This document shows positions 53,759 through 64,000 of a DNA stretch of 64,000 nucleotides, piece after piece. The stretch is from contig NZ_QLMG01000001.1 of the NCBI RefSeq assembly GCF_003259905.1, positions 109,890-173,889 on the forward strand. The letters run 5' to 3'. A model generated the notes under the pieces. It did no database searches. It was given only the letters and a program-made list of their open reading frames with translations, and had not been told where the DNA came from. This DNA is from Salipiger aestuarii. Its GTDB lineage: Bacteria > Pseudomonadota > Alphaproteobacteria > Rhodobacterales > Rhodobacteraceae. How positions within the stretch are numbered: the first letter of the stretch is position 1; each line of letters starts with the position of its first letter. The position numbers and the translations under genes were made by a program.

Positions 53759-54062
53759 TCAGGGGCACTTGCGCGCGATATCAAGCCGGGCTTGCAACAG
53801 CGACAGGTCCTGGAGGATGCGGCGGCGCCCGCTGCGATCGGCGGTGTTCGCCAGCTGCGCGCGCAGGCGGGACATCTCGCGCATCAGCGACACCGGCTCG
53901 GGCACCGCGCCGTTGGCCTTCAGGATACGGTCAAAGACTGCGTTTTGCGGATCGTCACGGGGGGGGCAGAGGTTTTCCCGCGCCCGGCAGGTTGTCAAAG
54001 GCGCCGTCGGCCTGCGCCTTTCGGATACGCGCGTCGATCAGGTCGATCAGGGGGTGATCCAT
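53759..54062 (-). pseudogene. DUF1992 (DnaJ-C28-like) protein gene, frameshifted at a C8 tract
   Basis: From ATG 54060-54062 the minus strand reads MDHPLIDLIDARIRKAQADG, then AFDNLPGAGKPLPPP and a stop. The next frame reads RDDPQNAVFDRILKANGAVP and continues to the natural end LDIARKCP at 53759. The switch falls in a run of eight G on the plus strand (about 53959-53966). With seven, the two parts join as KPLPPRDDPQNAVF, the standard DUF1992 pattern. The length (304) is one more than a multiple of three, as expected from one extra base. It could be a sequencing artefact or a slippage-prone site. Confidence 0.82.
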
Positions 54063-54071
54063 GGGCGCACA

Positions 54072-54100
54072 GGGTCAGGGGGCAGGGGCAGGGGGCAGGG
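54072..54100 (+). other. G-quadruplex-type repeat upstream of the DUF1992 gene
   Basis: Five G-tracts lie at 54072-54074, 54078-54082, 54085-54088, 54091-54095 and 54098-54100, separated by TCA or CA. This fits the G3+N1-7 quadruplex pattern on the plus strand and a C-rich leader on the minus-strand transcript, 10-38 bases before the DUF1992 start codon. Whether it folds in the cell is not known. Confidence 0.6.
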
Positions 54101-54162
54101 TCAAAGAGCAGGCGGAAGCCAGGGGCGGGGCGACGCAGTGCCCCCCGCCCCCGCAACTGTCA

Positions 54163-54591
54163 TCAGGCGATTTCGACCAGTTCGATGGCAAAGGTCAGAT
54201 CCTTGCCGGCAAGCGGGTGGTTGGCGTCAAGCGTCACTTCGGTCTCGGTGACCTCGGCCACGGTGACGTTCATGGTCTGGCCGTTCGGGGTCTGAACCTG
54301 CAACTGGGTGCCCAGATCAAGCGGGATGTCGTCGGGAATTTCCTGACGGGGCACCGCCTGGCGTCCTTCGGCGTGGACGGGGCCGTAGGCCTCTTCCGGG
54401 GCGATCTCGACGGTTTTCTTCTCGCCGGGAGCCATGCCGGGAATCGCCTTTTCGAGGCCGGGAATGATCTGGCCCGACCCGACGGTGAATTCCAGCGGAT
54501 CGCGGCCCGTGCTGGAATCAAAGGTGGTGCCATCGGAAAGCGTGCCGGTGTAATGGATGCGGACGGTATCGCCGGTCTTGACCTGCGTCAT
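54163..54591 (-). CDS. FKBP-type peptidyl-prolyl cis-trans isomerase, SlyD-like
   Basis: A 142-residue isomerase. The FKBP core reads VRIHYTGTLSDGTTFDSS and FTVGSGQIIPGLEKAIPGM, with an inserted flap domain (about residues 65-125, RQAVPRQEIPDDIPLDLG) as in SlyD, and ends KDLTFAIELVEIA. There is no His-rich metal-binding tail. It assists protein folding in the cytoplasm. GGAGAAACC precedes the ATG at 54591. It is divergent from the HAD gene at 54771. Confidence 0.93.
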   Translation of the reverse strand: MTQVKTGDTVRIHYTGTLSDGTTFDSSTGRDPLEFTVGSGQIIPGLEKAIPGMAPGEKKTVEIAPEEAYGPVHAEGRQAVPRQEIPDDIPLDLGTQLQVQTPNGQTMNVTVAEVTETEVTLDANHPLAGKDLTFAIELVEIA

Positions 54592-54770
54592 GGTTTCTCC
54601 GTTCGTGTCTGGGATTGCGTGTCTTGCAAATCGCGTGAATGGACGAGGCCGCCGAAAGCGGGTGCTCGTATTTCTCCCCGGCAGGGTACCCAAACTTGGC
54701 AGAAATTGCAAACGGGGGGCCTTTTCCATCGCCCGCCGCCGTGCAAGGCTTTGCCGCAAAGGGGAATGCC

Positions 54771-55442
54771 ATGACCATAACCACCTGCGTTTTTGACGCG
54801 TACGGCACGTTGTTCGATGTTTCCGCAGCGGCGCGCCGCGCGGCGGATGCGGATCCGGCACTTGCCGACATCTGGCAGCCGCTGTCCGAGGACTGGCGCC
54901 GCAAGCAGCTGGAGTATTCCTGGCTGCGGGCGATCACCGGCGATCACGTCCCCTTTCGCGAGGTCACCGGCAATGCGCTGGACTGGGCGATGGAACGGCA
55001 CGGGCTGACGGGCGACGCCCTGCGCGCGCGCCTGATGGATCTGTATTTCGTGCTGGATGCCTATCCCGAAGTGCCCGCGATGCTGGATGCGCTGCTGGCC
55101 AAAGGGCTGCGCGCGGCGATATTGTCGAACGGCTCGCCCGACATGCTGGAGGCTGCGGTGTCCAGCGCCGGGATCGGCGCCCGGCTTGAGGCGGTGCTGT
55201 CGGTCGAAGACGTCGGCGTCTTCAAACCCGCCCGCTCCGTTTACGATCTGGTGGGAACGCGGATGGGCTGCGCGCCCGAACAGGTGCTGTTCGTGTCGTC
55301 CAACGGCTGGGACGCTGCGGGCGCCGCAGGCTATGGCTTTCGCACCGCCTGGGTCAATCGGGCCGGCCTGCCGATGGATCGACTTGCCGCGCGTCCGCAC
55401 CATGTTCTGTCAGATCTGACCACGATATCGGAGCTTTGCTGA
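54771..55442 (+). CDS. HAD hydrolase, 2-haloacid dehalogenase type II family
   Basis: A 223-residue protein. The nucleophile motif is VFDAYGTLFDV (Asp9), the Ser/Thr motif LSNGSPDML, the Lys motif VGVFKPARSVYDLV and the final motif FVSSNGWDAAGAAGYGF. These match L-2-haloacid dehalogenases, which release halide and invert to 2-hydroxyacids. The next gene starts within its stop codon (TGATG), suggesting a two-gene unit with a hydrolase. Confidence 0.88.
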   Translation: MTITTCVFDAYGTLFDVSAAARRAADADPALADIWQPLSEDWRRKQLEYSWLRAITGDHVPFREVTGNALDWAMERHGLTGDALRARLMDLYFVLDAYPEVPAMLDALLAKGLRAAILSNGSPDMLEAAVSSAGIGARLEAVLSVEDVGVFKPARSVYDLVGTRMGCAPEQVLFVSSNGWDAAGAAGYGFRTAWVNRAGLPMDRLAARPHHVLSDLTTISELC

Positions 55443-56263
55443 TGCCGCGTTTCACCACCTCGGACGGGCTGTCCCTGCATTACACCGTCGAAGGCGACGG
55501 CCCGGCGCTGCTGTGTCTTGCCGGTCTGACCCGCGACGGGCGCGATTTCGACTATGTGGCGCCGCATCTGCCCGGCGTGCGGCTGATCCGGCTGGATTAT
55601 CGCGGGCGCGGCGAATCCGATTGGGGCGATCCGGCCGACTATACCATCCCGGTCGAAGGGCGCGATGCGGTCGAACTGCTCGATCATCTCGGGCTGGGCA
55701 CGGCGGCGGTGCTGGGAACCTCGCGCGGGGGGCTGATCGCGATGCTGCTGGCCGCAACGGTCAAGGACAGGCTGACCGGCGTGGCGTTGAACGACATCGG
55801 CCCCGAAATCGCGGATGCGGGGCTGGACGTGATAAAGGGGTATCTGGGGCGCAATCCGCCATGGAAAACGCTGGACGAGGCCGCACGGAAACGGGCCGCC
55901 GCGATGACCGCCTTTGACGGGGTTCCCGAAAGCCGCTGGCGCGAAGAGGCGGAGAAATTCTATCGCGAAACCGCGGGGGGGCTGGAAATCACCTATGATC
56001 CACGGCTGCGCGAGGCCGTTCTGGCGGACGGGGCGCAGCCGGTTGCGGATTTGTGGCCGCTGTTCGATGCGCTCAAAGGTCTGCCGCTCTGTGCGATCCG
56101 CGGCGCGAACTCGGACCTTCTGTCGGTGCAAACCTTTGAAACGATGCAGCAACGCCGCCCCGACATGATCGCCGCCACGGTCCCTGGACGCGGCCATGTG
56201 CCGTTTCTGGACGAACCGGAAGCGCTGGATGCGCTGCGGCGGTGGCTGAAGATGCTGGGCTGA
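55442..56263 (+). CDS. Alpha/beta hydrolase
   Basis: A 273-residue hydrolase. The nucleophile is Ser94 in VLGTSRGGLIAMLLA; the N-terminal region HYTVEGDGPALLCLAGLTRD and LDYRGRGESDW are typical of esterase or C-C-bond hydrolases; the His is in GRGHVPFLDEP. The substrate is unknown, but coupling to the dehalogenase-like gene by a TGATG overlap suggests action on a halogenated or related ester. Confidence 0.87.
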   Translation: MPRFTTSDGLSLHYTVEGDGPALLCLAGLTRDGRDFDYVAPHLPGVRLIRLDYRGRGESDWGDPADYTIPVEGRDAVELLDHLGLGTAAVLGTSRGGLIAMLLAATVKDRLTGVALNDIGPEIADAGLDVIKGYLGRNPPWKTLDEAARKRAAAMTAFDGVPESRWREEAEKFYRETAGGLEITYDPRLREAVLADGAQPVADLWPLFDALKGLPLCAIRGANSDLLSVQTFETMQQRRPDMIAATVPGRGHVPFLDEPEALDALRRWLKMLG

Positions 56264-56938
56264 TCCGGCGCTGTGGACAGAATTTTGACCTGAAATTTCG
56301 AAAACTCAACCAGACGGTCGTCGTCGTGATTTTTGCGCATGGCAAAGGCTTTGTGGGCACGGGGCGGTGGCGGGCTCGTTCAACGCAGGGATGCCTGGCT
56401 GGTCGTTCGGGGTGTACGGCCGCCCGACACCCCGGATGCCCCTTCCCAGGGCCCAACCGTCGATTGCACGCCCGGCGAAGACCTTGTCAATATTTTTCGA
56501 TACCCATGGCGATACCACCGAAATTCACCGCCTTGACGTTCTGCGCCGGAAATTGCGCGAGGGGGGCGGGGCTGTCGCCGCCGGATGGCGCCGCTACGCT
56601 GACCTGAAATCGTGTTCTTTCAGGGGCTGACCGCGCCGCCTCTTTGCAGGAACGCGTTGGGCAGGACCTGACGGGCGCCCGGGGCGGCGATATTGGGGCG
56701 ATACGTTGAATGCCGCCCAAACCGTGACCGGCCCCGATGGGGATGACCTTATCGCGCCTGGCGATCCGGTCCCGGCCAACGCGCCAGCGCCGCAGGACAT
56801 CGGAGGTGTGGTGTCGCTCGGCGCGGGCCGGAGGCGGATAGCGTACCGTTCAGCGGCGCCCGGCTTGATGCCGACCCGGGCGCGGACAATGACCAAGACC
56901 ACGGGCGATACGCGATTGGGGCCAGCCAGCCCTGCCGA
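56264..56938. other. Gene-poor interval, possibly a degenerate coding relic
   Basis: No intact gene can be supported in these 675 bases. On the plus strand one frame (about 56367-56800) reads some protein-like pieces, FNAGMPGWSFGVYG, then FFDTHGDTTEIHRLDV, a stop at 56628-56630, and further on AAQTVTGPDGDDLIAPGD. The last piece faintly resembles the Asp/Gly-rich segments of secreted RTX or Hint-type proteins. I regard this as a possible relic only. No terminator or RNA gene was recognised. Confidence 0.35.
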
Positions 56939-57853
56939 TCAGGGCGCGGGGGGCAGGACAAAGACGCGGTTCGGGTGCAGCTCGCCGGCCTTGTATGTGC
57001 CCACCGCCACCGCACGCCCCTGATAGGACGCCCAGGCCTCCTCGCCGTAGTCGACGTCGCCGGGGATCACCATTCCGGGGTTGCCATTGCGCAGGCGGGC
57101 GGCACCCTCCGCGGTACATTTCAGTTCGGGCAGATCCGCAAGCCCGACCTCCAGCGGCTTGAGATGCGTGTCAAGCTCGGGGGTTTTGGCCTGCGCGGCT
57201 ACGTCTTCCAGGCTGATGCCGTCCCCGGCGTCGAACGGCCCGGACCAGGTGCGGCGCAGCTGCAGCACATGGCCGTGGCAGCCCAGCAACTCGCCCAGGT
57301 CGCGCGCGATCGACCGCACATAGCCGCCCTTGCCGCACACCATTTCCAACTCGACATGATCGGCGTCCGGGCGCGAGATCATCGTCAGCTCTTCGACCCA
57401 GAGCGGGCGCGCCGCGATCTCCATCGTTTCACCGTCGCGGGCGCGCTTGTAGGCGCGTTCGCCGTCGATCTTCACCGCCGAGAATTGCGGCGGCACCTGG
57501 CTGATTTCGCCCACGAACCCATGCAGCCGTTCCTTTATCTCGTCATCCGCCGGGCGCAGGTCGCTCTGGGCCAGCACCTCGCCTTCGGCATCGTCGGTGT
57601 TGGTGCGCTGCCCCAGCCGAACGACAAAACGATAGGCTTTCAGCGCGTCGGTGATGTAGGGCACGGTCTTGGTCGCCTCGCCCAAAGCGATGGCCAGAAC
57701 GCCGGTCGCGTCGGGGTCCAGCGTGCCCGCGTGGCCGGCTTTTCTGGCATCCAGCGCCCAGCGGACCTTGCTCACCACCGAAGTGGATGTGATCCCTGCC
57801 GGTTTGTCGACGATCAGCCAGCCCGAAATGTCGCGGCCCTTCTTGCGTGCCAT
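56939..57853 (-). CDS. truB: tRNA pseudouridine(55) synthase
   Basis: A 304-residue enzyme making pseudouridine 55 in the T-loop of tRNAs. N-terminal [20 protein letters not shown], catalytic Asp46 in [18 protein letters not shown], then [20 protein letters not shown] and [15 protein letters not shown]. The C-terminal PUA-like region is present. The start at 57853 ([11 protein letters not shown]) gives the conserved N-terminus. It is often near rbfA/rpsO, but here it is followed by a relic region and preceded by a LysR gene on the same strand. Confidence 0.95.
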   Translation of the reverse strand: MARKKGRDISGWLIVDKPAGITSTSVVSKVRWALDARKAGHAGTLDPDATGVLAIALGEATKTVPYITDALKAYRFVVRLGQRTNTDDAEGEVLAQSDLRPADDEIKERLHGFVGEISQVPPQFSAVKIDGERAYKRARDGETMEIAARPLWVEELTMISRPDADHVELEMVCGKGGYVRSIARDLGELLGCHGHVLQLRRTWSGPFDAGDGISLEDVAAQAKTPELDTHLKPLEVGLADLPELKCTAEGAARLRNGNPGMVIPGDVDYGEEAWASYQGRAVAVGTYKAGELHPNRVFVLPPAP

Positions 57854-57909
57854 GCCCTGCGCCCTTTGCGTGATGAAGCGCGCGAGGTAGCGCAGGGGCG
57901 GCCCGCTTG

Positions 57910-58734
57910 TCAATCGGGGCAGAGCGCGTCTGCGATGGCGTTCAGCGCGGCGCGGATGGGCGGGTCGTGGCGGGACGCGTGGTGGCTGACAAGCCATTCG
58001 TCGTGTGACAGGGGGGCGATGGGCGGCGACATGCGCGTCAATCCGGCAGTGGCATCGCCCGCGAATGTGGGCAGAACCACCTGCCCGAACCCCGCAAGCG
58101 CAAGATCAAGACACAGCCGGGGGTCCGTCGCGGTGGTCACGATCCGATCACCGCAAGTGTCGTGCAACCAGCGTTGCGACGCGGCAAGCCCCGGACCTGC
58201 GGGCAGGGCGACGTAGCCCGTAACCGCCGGGTCGGACGCATAAACCACATAGTCGATGCGGCGCAGGCGCTGCCGGGCAAGGCGCGCCGAGGTGGGCGGA
58301 CGGTTGCGAATGCCAATGTCGGCCTCGCGCCCGGCCAGATCCAGGGGCGCGTTGGATGCGACGAACGCGGGCAACCACCGGCCGGCGCGGTCTGGTGCCA
58401 GACGCATCGCAAGATGATGTGCGGTCCAGAACCCGGCGGTGATCCGCACCGCGACCGGGCCATGATCGGTTTGCATCCAGGCGGTCACCCGTTGGCGCAG
58501 CTCGGGCAGATCGTGCAATTCGGCGGCGAGCGCGCGCCCGTCGCCCGACAAGGCGTACCCCGCGCGCCCGCGCAGAAACAGCGCACGCCCCGTCATCTGT
58601 TCCAGCTTTGTCATGCGGCGGGACAGGGTCGGCAACGGCATGCTGCGGCGCCGTGCGGTTTCGGCCAGTGACCCGGCGGCGGCCAGATCCAGAAACAGCG
58701 CAAGGTCGTCAAGCGAGGGCTGGCTTTCATTCAT
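57910..58734 (-). CDS. LysR-family transcriptional regulator
   Basis: A 274-residue regulator, a little shorter than the usual 290-310. The N-terminal HTH is at about residues 6-65: [20 protein letters not shown], then [20 protein letters not shown]. The effector domain starts near 95 ([20 protein letters not shown]). No obvious target is adjacent; the divergent interval to 58827 is short and holds only a small doubtful ORF. Confidence 0.88.
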   Translation of the reverse strand: MNESQPSLDDLALFLDLAAAGSLAETARRRSMPLPTLSRRMTKLEQMTGRALFLRGRAGYALSGDGRALAAELHDLPELRQRVTAWMQTDHGPVAVRITAGFWTAHHLAMRLAPDRAGRWLPAFVASNAPLDLAGREADIGIRNRPPTSARLARQRLRRIDYVVYASDPAVTGYVALPAGPGLAASQRWLHDTCGDRIVTTATDPRLCLDLALAGFGQVVLPTFAGDATAGLTRMSPPIAPLSHDEWLVSHHASRHDPPIRAALNAIADALCPD

Positions 58735-58974
58735 GAAAGCCAGTTTGCGCCAATCACCAGTATTTTCAAGGCCGCGGCGGGGCGACCATTGCCAGCGATC
58801 CGACTTGCACGATCAGGAATGAAACAATGGACGGCTTTCCAACTGACCCGGCCCGTATGGGGGGCTACGCGCGCGAAAGGCAGATCTTTCAGCGGCGGCT
58901 TGTCAGCCAGCGCAGATGGCGCCGCAGGCGGTGGCGCCTGCGGGTATGGGCGGCGATCTTCGGGCGCGCCAGGC

Positions 58975-60687
<1,713 letters not shown>

Positions 60688-60825
60688 GGTCTGCCTTTTC
60701 TGCGCGCCGCTGTGGCTGTCGCTTTAGCGGATCATGCGCCCAAGGGAAAGATCCGGCAGGCGGGGTCTTGGCTTCGCGGCGCGTGTGTCTAGGTTGGCGA
60801 CGGATTCCAGTTTCAGGAGACCCCC

Positions 60826-61866
60826 ATGAAGACAAACCCCCTCGGCCGGTCCGGCATCGAGGTGAGCGAGCTTTGCCTCGGCACCATGACCTTTGGCAAC
60901 CAGACCCCGCCGCCCGAGGCCCACGCCCAGATCGAGCGCGCGCTGGCGGCGGGAATCAATTTCATCGACACCGCCGAGATGTACCCGGCGAACCCGGTCA
61001 AGGCCGAGACCATCGGGCGCACCGAGGAAATCATCGGCGACTGGATCGCCGCTTCGGGCCGGCGCAACGACTTTGTGCTGGCAACCAAGCACACGGGTGA
61101 TTCAATGCTGGTGCGCGACGGCACGCTGATCGGTGCGGAAACCATTGCGGTCTGTATCGAATCCTCGCTCAAGCGGCTGAAGACGGATGTCATCGACCTG
61201 TACCAGTTTCACTGGCCGAACCGGGGCAGTTTCCATTTCCGCAAGAACTGGCGGTACGATCCGTCGGGGCAGGACCGCGCGGCTACCGTGCAGCACATGC
61301 ACGACGCGCTGGGGGCATTGCAGCGTGAGGTGGACCGGGGTGCCATCCGTGCCTTTGGTCTGGCCAACGACAGCGCATGGGGAACGGCCATGTGGCTGCG
61401 CATCGCCGAAGACGCCGGCGGGCCGCGCGTGGTCTCGATCCAGAACGAGTATTCGCTGATGTGCCGGCTGGCGGACACCGATCTGGCCGAGCTGATGGTG
61501 AACGAAGATGTGGGCCTGTTGCCTTATTCGCCGCTGGCGGCGGGGTTGCTCACCGGAAAATACCAGGGTGGCGCGGTGCCCGAAGGGTCGCGCATGTGGC
61601 TTAACGGCGACCTGGGGGGGCGCAAGACCGAGCGGGCGTTTCCGGCGGTCGATGCCTATCTTGGGGTCGCGCGCGATTTCGGGCTGGACCCGGTGCATAT
61701 GGCGCTGGCCTGGTCGGCGCGGCGTCCCTTTGTGGCGTCGTCGATCTTTGGTGCGACCACGGGCGCGCAGCTGGACCATGTGCTGGGCGCGGTGGATGTG
61801 GTGCTGAGCGATGAGCTGCTGGAGCGCATCGACGCGGTGCACAAGGAGCACCCGATGCCGTACTGA
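60826..61866 (+). CDS. Aldo/keto reductase, Tas-like
   Basis: A 346-residue NADPH-dependent reductase of TIM-barrel fold. Catalytic tetrad: Asp48 and Tyr53 (NFIDTAEMYPANP), Lys88 (LATKHTG) and His129 (DLYQFHWPN). The N-terminus KTNPLGRSGIEVSELCLGT and the length match the Tas/YajO branch. The physiological substrate is unknown. CAGGAGACC precedes the ATG. Confidence 0.92.
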   Translation: MKTNPLGRSGIEVSELCLGTMTFGNQTPPPEAHAQIERALAAGINFIDTAEMYPANPVKAETIGRTEEIIGDWIAASGRRNDFVLATKHTGDSMLVRDGTLIGAETIAVCIESSLKRLKTDVIDLYQFHWPNRGSFHFRKNWRYDPSGQDRAATVQHMHDALGALQREVDRGAIRAFGLANDSAWGTAMWLRIAEDAGGPRVVSIQNEYSLMCRLADTDLAELMVNEDVGLLPYSPLAAGLLTGKYQGGAVPEGSRMWLNGDLGGRKTERAFPAVDAYLGVARDFGLDPVHMALAWSARRPFVASSIFGATTGAQLDHVLGAVDVVLSDELLERIDAVHKEHPMPY

Positions 61867-61901
61867 TCGCCAGAAGGCTGGGGCAGCCCGCCGGAGCGGA
61901 C

Positions 61902-61966
61902 CCAAGCTTGGGGGGCCAGCCCTCCAGACCCTACCAAAGCTGGGGGGCCAGCCCCCCAGACCCCCC
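61902..61966. repeat. Two tandem copies of a GC-rich extragenic repeat
   Basis: Copy 1 (61902-61933) and copy 2 (61934-61966) share the pattern CCAAGCT-TGGGGGGCCAGCCC-CCAGACCC with small changes. Each can fold GGGGGGCCAGCCCxCC as a hairpin. The repeats lie between the aldo/keto reductase and the convergent ABC exporter. Elements of this kind are frequent between convergent genes in Rhodobacterales genomes. Confidence 0.75.
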
Positions 61967-61981
61967 GGAGTTCAAGGGCAA

Positions 61982-62017
61982 GATGAAGAAGGGGCGCGGG
62001 TCGATGGGCCGCGCCCC
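61982..62017 (-). terminator. Terminator of the ABC exporter gene
   Basis: GGGGCGCGG (61991-61999) pairs with CCGCGCCCC (62009-62017) around a 9-base loop. On the minus strand it is followed by CTTCTTCATCTTG, a moderately T-rich tail. It is 12 bases after the exporter stop codon. Confidence 0.7.
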
Positions 62018-62028
62018 CTGTTCAGGGG

Positions 62029-63825
62029 TTATTCGGCGGCGATGCCGTCGGTGAATTGCAGCCGGGCGAGGCGGGCGTAGAGACCGCCTTCGGCCACCAG
62101 CGCATCGTGGGTGCCGATGGCGGCGATGCGCCCGTGTTCCATGACCACGATGCGGTCGGCCTTTTTCACGGTGGCCAGGCGGTGGGCAACGATGATGGTG
62201 GTGCGCCCTTCGGCCAGCCGGTCGACGGCGGCCTGCACCGCGCGTTCGCTTTCCGCGTCAAGCGCCGAGGTCGCCTCGTCCAGCAGCAGGACCGGGGCGT
62301 CGCGCAGGATGGCGCGGGCGATGGCGATGCGCTGTTTCTGACCGCCCGACAGCATCACGCCGCGTTCGCCCAGATAGGTATCGTAGCCGTCCGGAAGCGC
62401 CGTCAGGAAATCGTGGGCGGCGGCGGCGCGGGCGGCGGCCTCGATCTCGGGGGCGGTCGCGTCGGGACGACCGAAGCGGATGTTTTCGCGCGCGGTGGCG
62501 GCAAAGATCACCGGGTCCTGCGGCACCAGGGCGATATGCCGGCGAAAGTCGTCGCGTGACAGGGCGGTCAGCGGCGCGCCGTCCAGCAGCACCTGGCCCG
62601 CTTCGGGATCGTAAAACCGCTGGATCAACTGCACGATGGTCGTCTTGCCTGCGCCCGATGGGCCGACCAGCGCGACGGTTTCTCCCGGTTCGATGTCAAG
62701 CGTGACCCCGTCCAGGGCGGCGACGGAGGGGCGTGAGGGGTAGTGGAAGCACACGTTCTCCAGCCGGATTTCGCCGCGTACGGGGGCGGGCAGGGTGCGG
62801 GGCCCGGGTGGGTCCTGTACGGCGTCTTCGGTTTGCAGGAGTTCGACCAGCCGTTCGGTGGCGCCCGCGGCGCGTTGCAATTCGCCAAAGATCTCCGACA
62901 GCGCGGCGACGGCGCCCGCCACCATGACCGAATAGATCACGAATTGCACCAGCGCGCCTGCGCTCATGTCGCCTGCGCGCACATCCCACGCGCCCATCCA
63001 GAGCACGCCGACCACCCCCGAGAAGACCAGAAAGATCACGATGGCGGTCATTGCGGCGCGCACCCAGATGCGGCGGCGCGCGGCGTCAAAGCTTTTTTCC
63101 GTAACGTCGCCAAAGGCTGCGCGCGAGATGTTTTCGTGGGTAAAGGCCTGCACGGTCTGCACCGCCGACAGCGCTTCGGCGGCATTGGCCGAGGAGGCTG
63201 CGATCCAGTCCTGGTTTTCACGACTGAGGGTGCGCAGCCGACGCCCCAGCGTCAGGATCGGGACCACCACGACCGGAACGATCAGCAGCACCATTCCGGT
63301 CAGCTTGGCCGAGGTCAGCAGCATGAGCACCAGCCCTCCGGCCATCATCAGGATGTTGCGCAGGGCGATCGACACCGACGAACCGATCACCGACTGGATC
63401 AGCGTGGTGTCGGTGGTGATGCGGCTCAGGACCTCGCCGGTCATGATCTTTTCGTAAAACACCGGAGACAGGCCGATGACCCGGTCGAACACCGCCTTGC
63501 GGATGTCGGCGACAACCCGTTCGCCCAGTCGCGTCACCAGCGCGTAGCGCAGCGCGGTGCCGATGGCGAGCAGCCCGGCGATGGCCAGCGCGGCGGCGAA
63601 GTAGCGGTCAAGCAGCCCGCCGTCGGCGTTGAAGTTGTCGACCACGCGGCGCACGGCCAGCGGCAGTGTCAGCGAAATCGCCGCGGTGGCCATCAGCGCC
63701 AGTCCCGCGCCGACGAGCAATCCCCTGTAGGGGGCAAGAAAGGGCGCGAGTGCGCCAAGCGCGCCAAGTCTGCGGGATTTCGCGCGATCCTGCGCGACAG
63801 CGGTTGCCGGGTTGCCGTGGGCCAT
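62029..63825 (-). CDS. ABC exporter, fused membrane and ATPase domains (MsbA/BmrA type)
   Basis: A 598-residue half-transporter that works as a homodimer. Six membrane segments cover about residues 30-310. The ATPase domain has Walker A GPSGAGKTT, signature MLSGGQKQRIAIARAI, Walker B VLLLDEATSALDAESE and switch VAHRLATVKKADRI. It probably exports lipids, drugs or peptides. GGAGGACAC immediately precedes the ATG at 63825; the longer open frame upstream is not conserved. Confidence 0.92.
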   Translation of the reverse strand: MAHGNPATAVAQDRAKSRRLGALGALAPFLAPYRGLLVGAGLALMATAAISLTLPLAVRRVVDNFNADGGLLDRYFAAALAIAGLLAIGTALRYALVTRLGERVVADIRKAVFDRVIGLSPVFYEKIMTGEVLSRITTDTTLIQSVIGSSVSIALRNILMMAGGLVLMLLTSAKLTGMVLLIVPVVVVPILTLGRRLRTLSRENQDWIAASSANAAEALSAVQTVQAFTHENISRAAFGDVTEKSFDAARRRIWVRAAMTAIVIFLVFSGVVGVLWMGAWDVRAGDMSAGALVQFVIYSVMVAGAVAALSEIFGELQRAAGATERLVELLQTEDAVQDPPGPRTLPAPVRGEIRLENVCFHYPSRPSVAALDGVTLDIEPGETVALVGPSGAGKTTIVQLIQRFYDPEAGQVLLDGAPLTALSRDDFRRHIALVPQDPVIFAATARENIRFGRPDATAPEIEAAARAAAAHDFLTALPDGYDTYLGERGVMLSGGQKQRIAIARAILRDAPVLLLDEATSALDAESERAVQAAVDRLAEGRTTIIVAHRLATVKKADRIVVMEHGRIAAIGTHDALVAEGGLYARLARLQFTDGIAAE

Positions 63826-64000
63826 GTGTCCTCCTCGGGCTGTGCCGCGCCGGTTTAGCGCAAAGCCAAGGCGAAGGGGAGTCGCCGCTTTGGTCCGGGG
63901 AAAGGATTGGAGCGGGCGGCGGGATACCGGAATCGGTGTTTTTATATTATTTATCAGGCATTCGGTGTCCCACGATGACATGAATACAGCCTGTTTGGAA
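63826..64000. other. Intergenic region at the window end, AT-rich tail
   Basis: The exporter promoter must lie here on the minus strand. The last 70 bases (TTTTTATATTATTTATC) are much more AT-rich than the rest of the window. An ATG at 63980 stays open to the window end (7 codons), but this is too little to call a gene. Confidence 0.4.

Overview
The window is high-GC DNA with the gene content of a marine alphaproteobacterium of the Rhodobacterales (Roseobacter group). This rests on product types and gene neighbourhoods: a VPLPA-CTERM sorting tail, a TauE/TIGR02186 pair, a clpS-methyltransferase-SDR-hemF run, and a D,D-carboxypeptidase carrying a SPOR domain. No rRNA, tRNA, prophage, insertion sequence or CRISPR array was seen. 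Coding density is very high and many neighbours overlap by 4 bases (ATGA junctions).

Layout. 1-0.8 kb: 3' end of a lytic transglycosylase and a small exported protein. 0.8-2.5 kb: adenine deaminase. 2.5-5.3 kb: a dead cassette of a molybdopterin-fold protein, a hybrid histidine kinase and a divergent LuxR-type regulator, all broken. 5.3-8.5 kb: hemF, a degenerate SDR, an RsmC-like methyltransferase and clpS on the minus strand. 8.6-11.5 kb: HAD hydrolase, dacC-like carboxypeptidase and a small membrane protein. 11.5-15 kb: an unidentified gene relic, a TPP-dependent enzyme divergent from its likely GntR regulator, and an AhpD-like protein. 15-17.4 kb: pheT. 17.6-21.1 kb: a polar amino-acid ABC importer without its ATPase, and a persulfide-dioxygenase-like hydrolase. 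21.3-26.6 kb: an RND efflux pump with divergent TetR regulator. 26.8-28.9 kb: TauE exporter, TIGR02186 protein and thioesterase. 28.9-34.9 kb: GNAT, a four-helix-bundle protein, a lipoprotein, a two-component pair and an Nramp metal transporter.

35.0-44.1 kb is the most coherent accessory system: an AMP-forming acyl-CoA ligase, a complete branched-chain-type ABC importer (livGHM, binding protein, livF), a 2'-5' RNA ligase and a phenylacetate-CoA-ligase-like protein, all on one strand. It looks like uptake coupled to CoA activation of an unidentified organic acid. 44.1-45.8 kb holds arsC-like, pyrD and DUF952 genes in an overlapping operon. 45.9-46.6 kb is a frameshifted VPLPA-CTERM protein and 46.8-48.3 kb a periplasmic 5'-nucleotidase. 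48.4-52.3 kb has two alpha/beta hydrolases, an ArsR regulator and a second acyl-CoA ligase. 52.5-57.9 kb has a methyltransferase, a frameshifted DUF1992 gene, FKBP, HAD dehalogenase, hydrolase and truB. 57.9-64 kb has a LysR regulator, metG, an aldo/keto reductase and an MsbA-like ABC exporter.

A recurring theme is gene decay: three clustered signalling genes, a PEP-CTERM-class protein, DUF1992 and an unknown relic are broken, several of them at short G/C homopolymers. Single-base cases could be assembly errors, but the hybrid kinase has two in-frame stops and a large deletion, so it is a true pseudogene.
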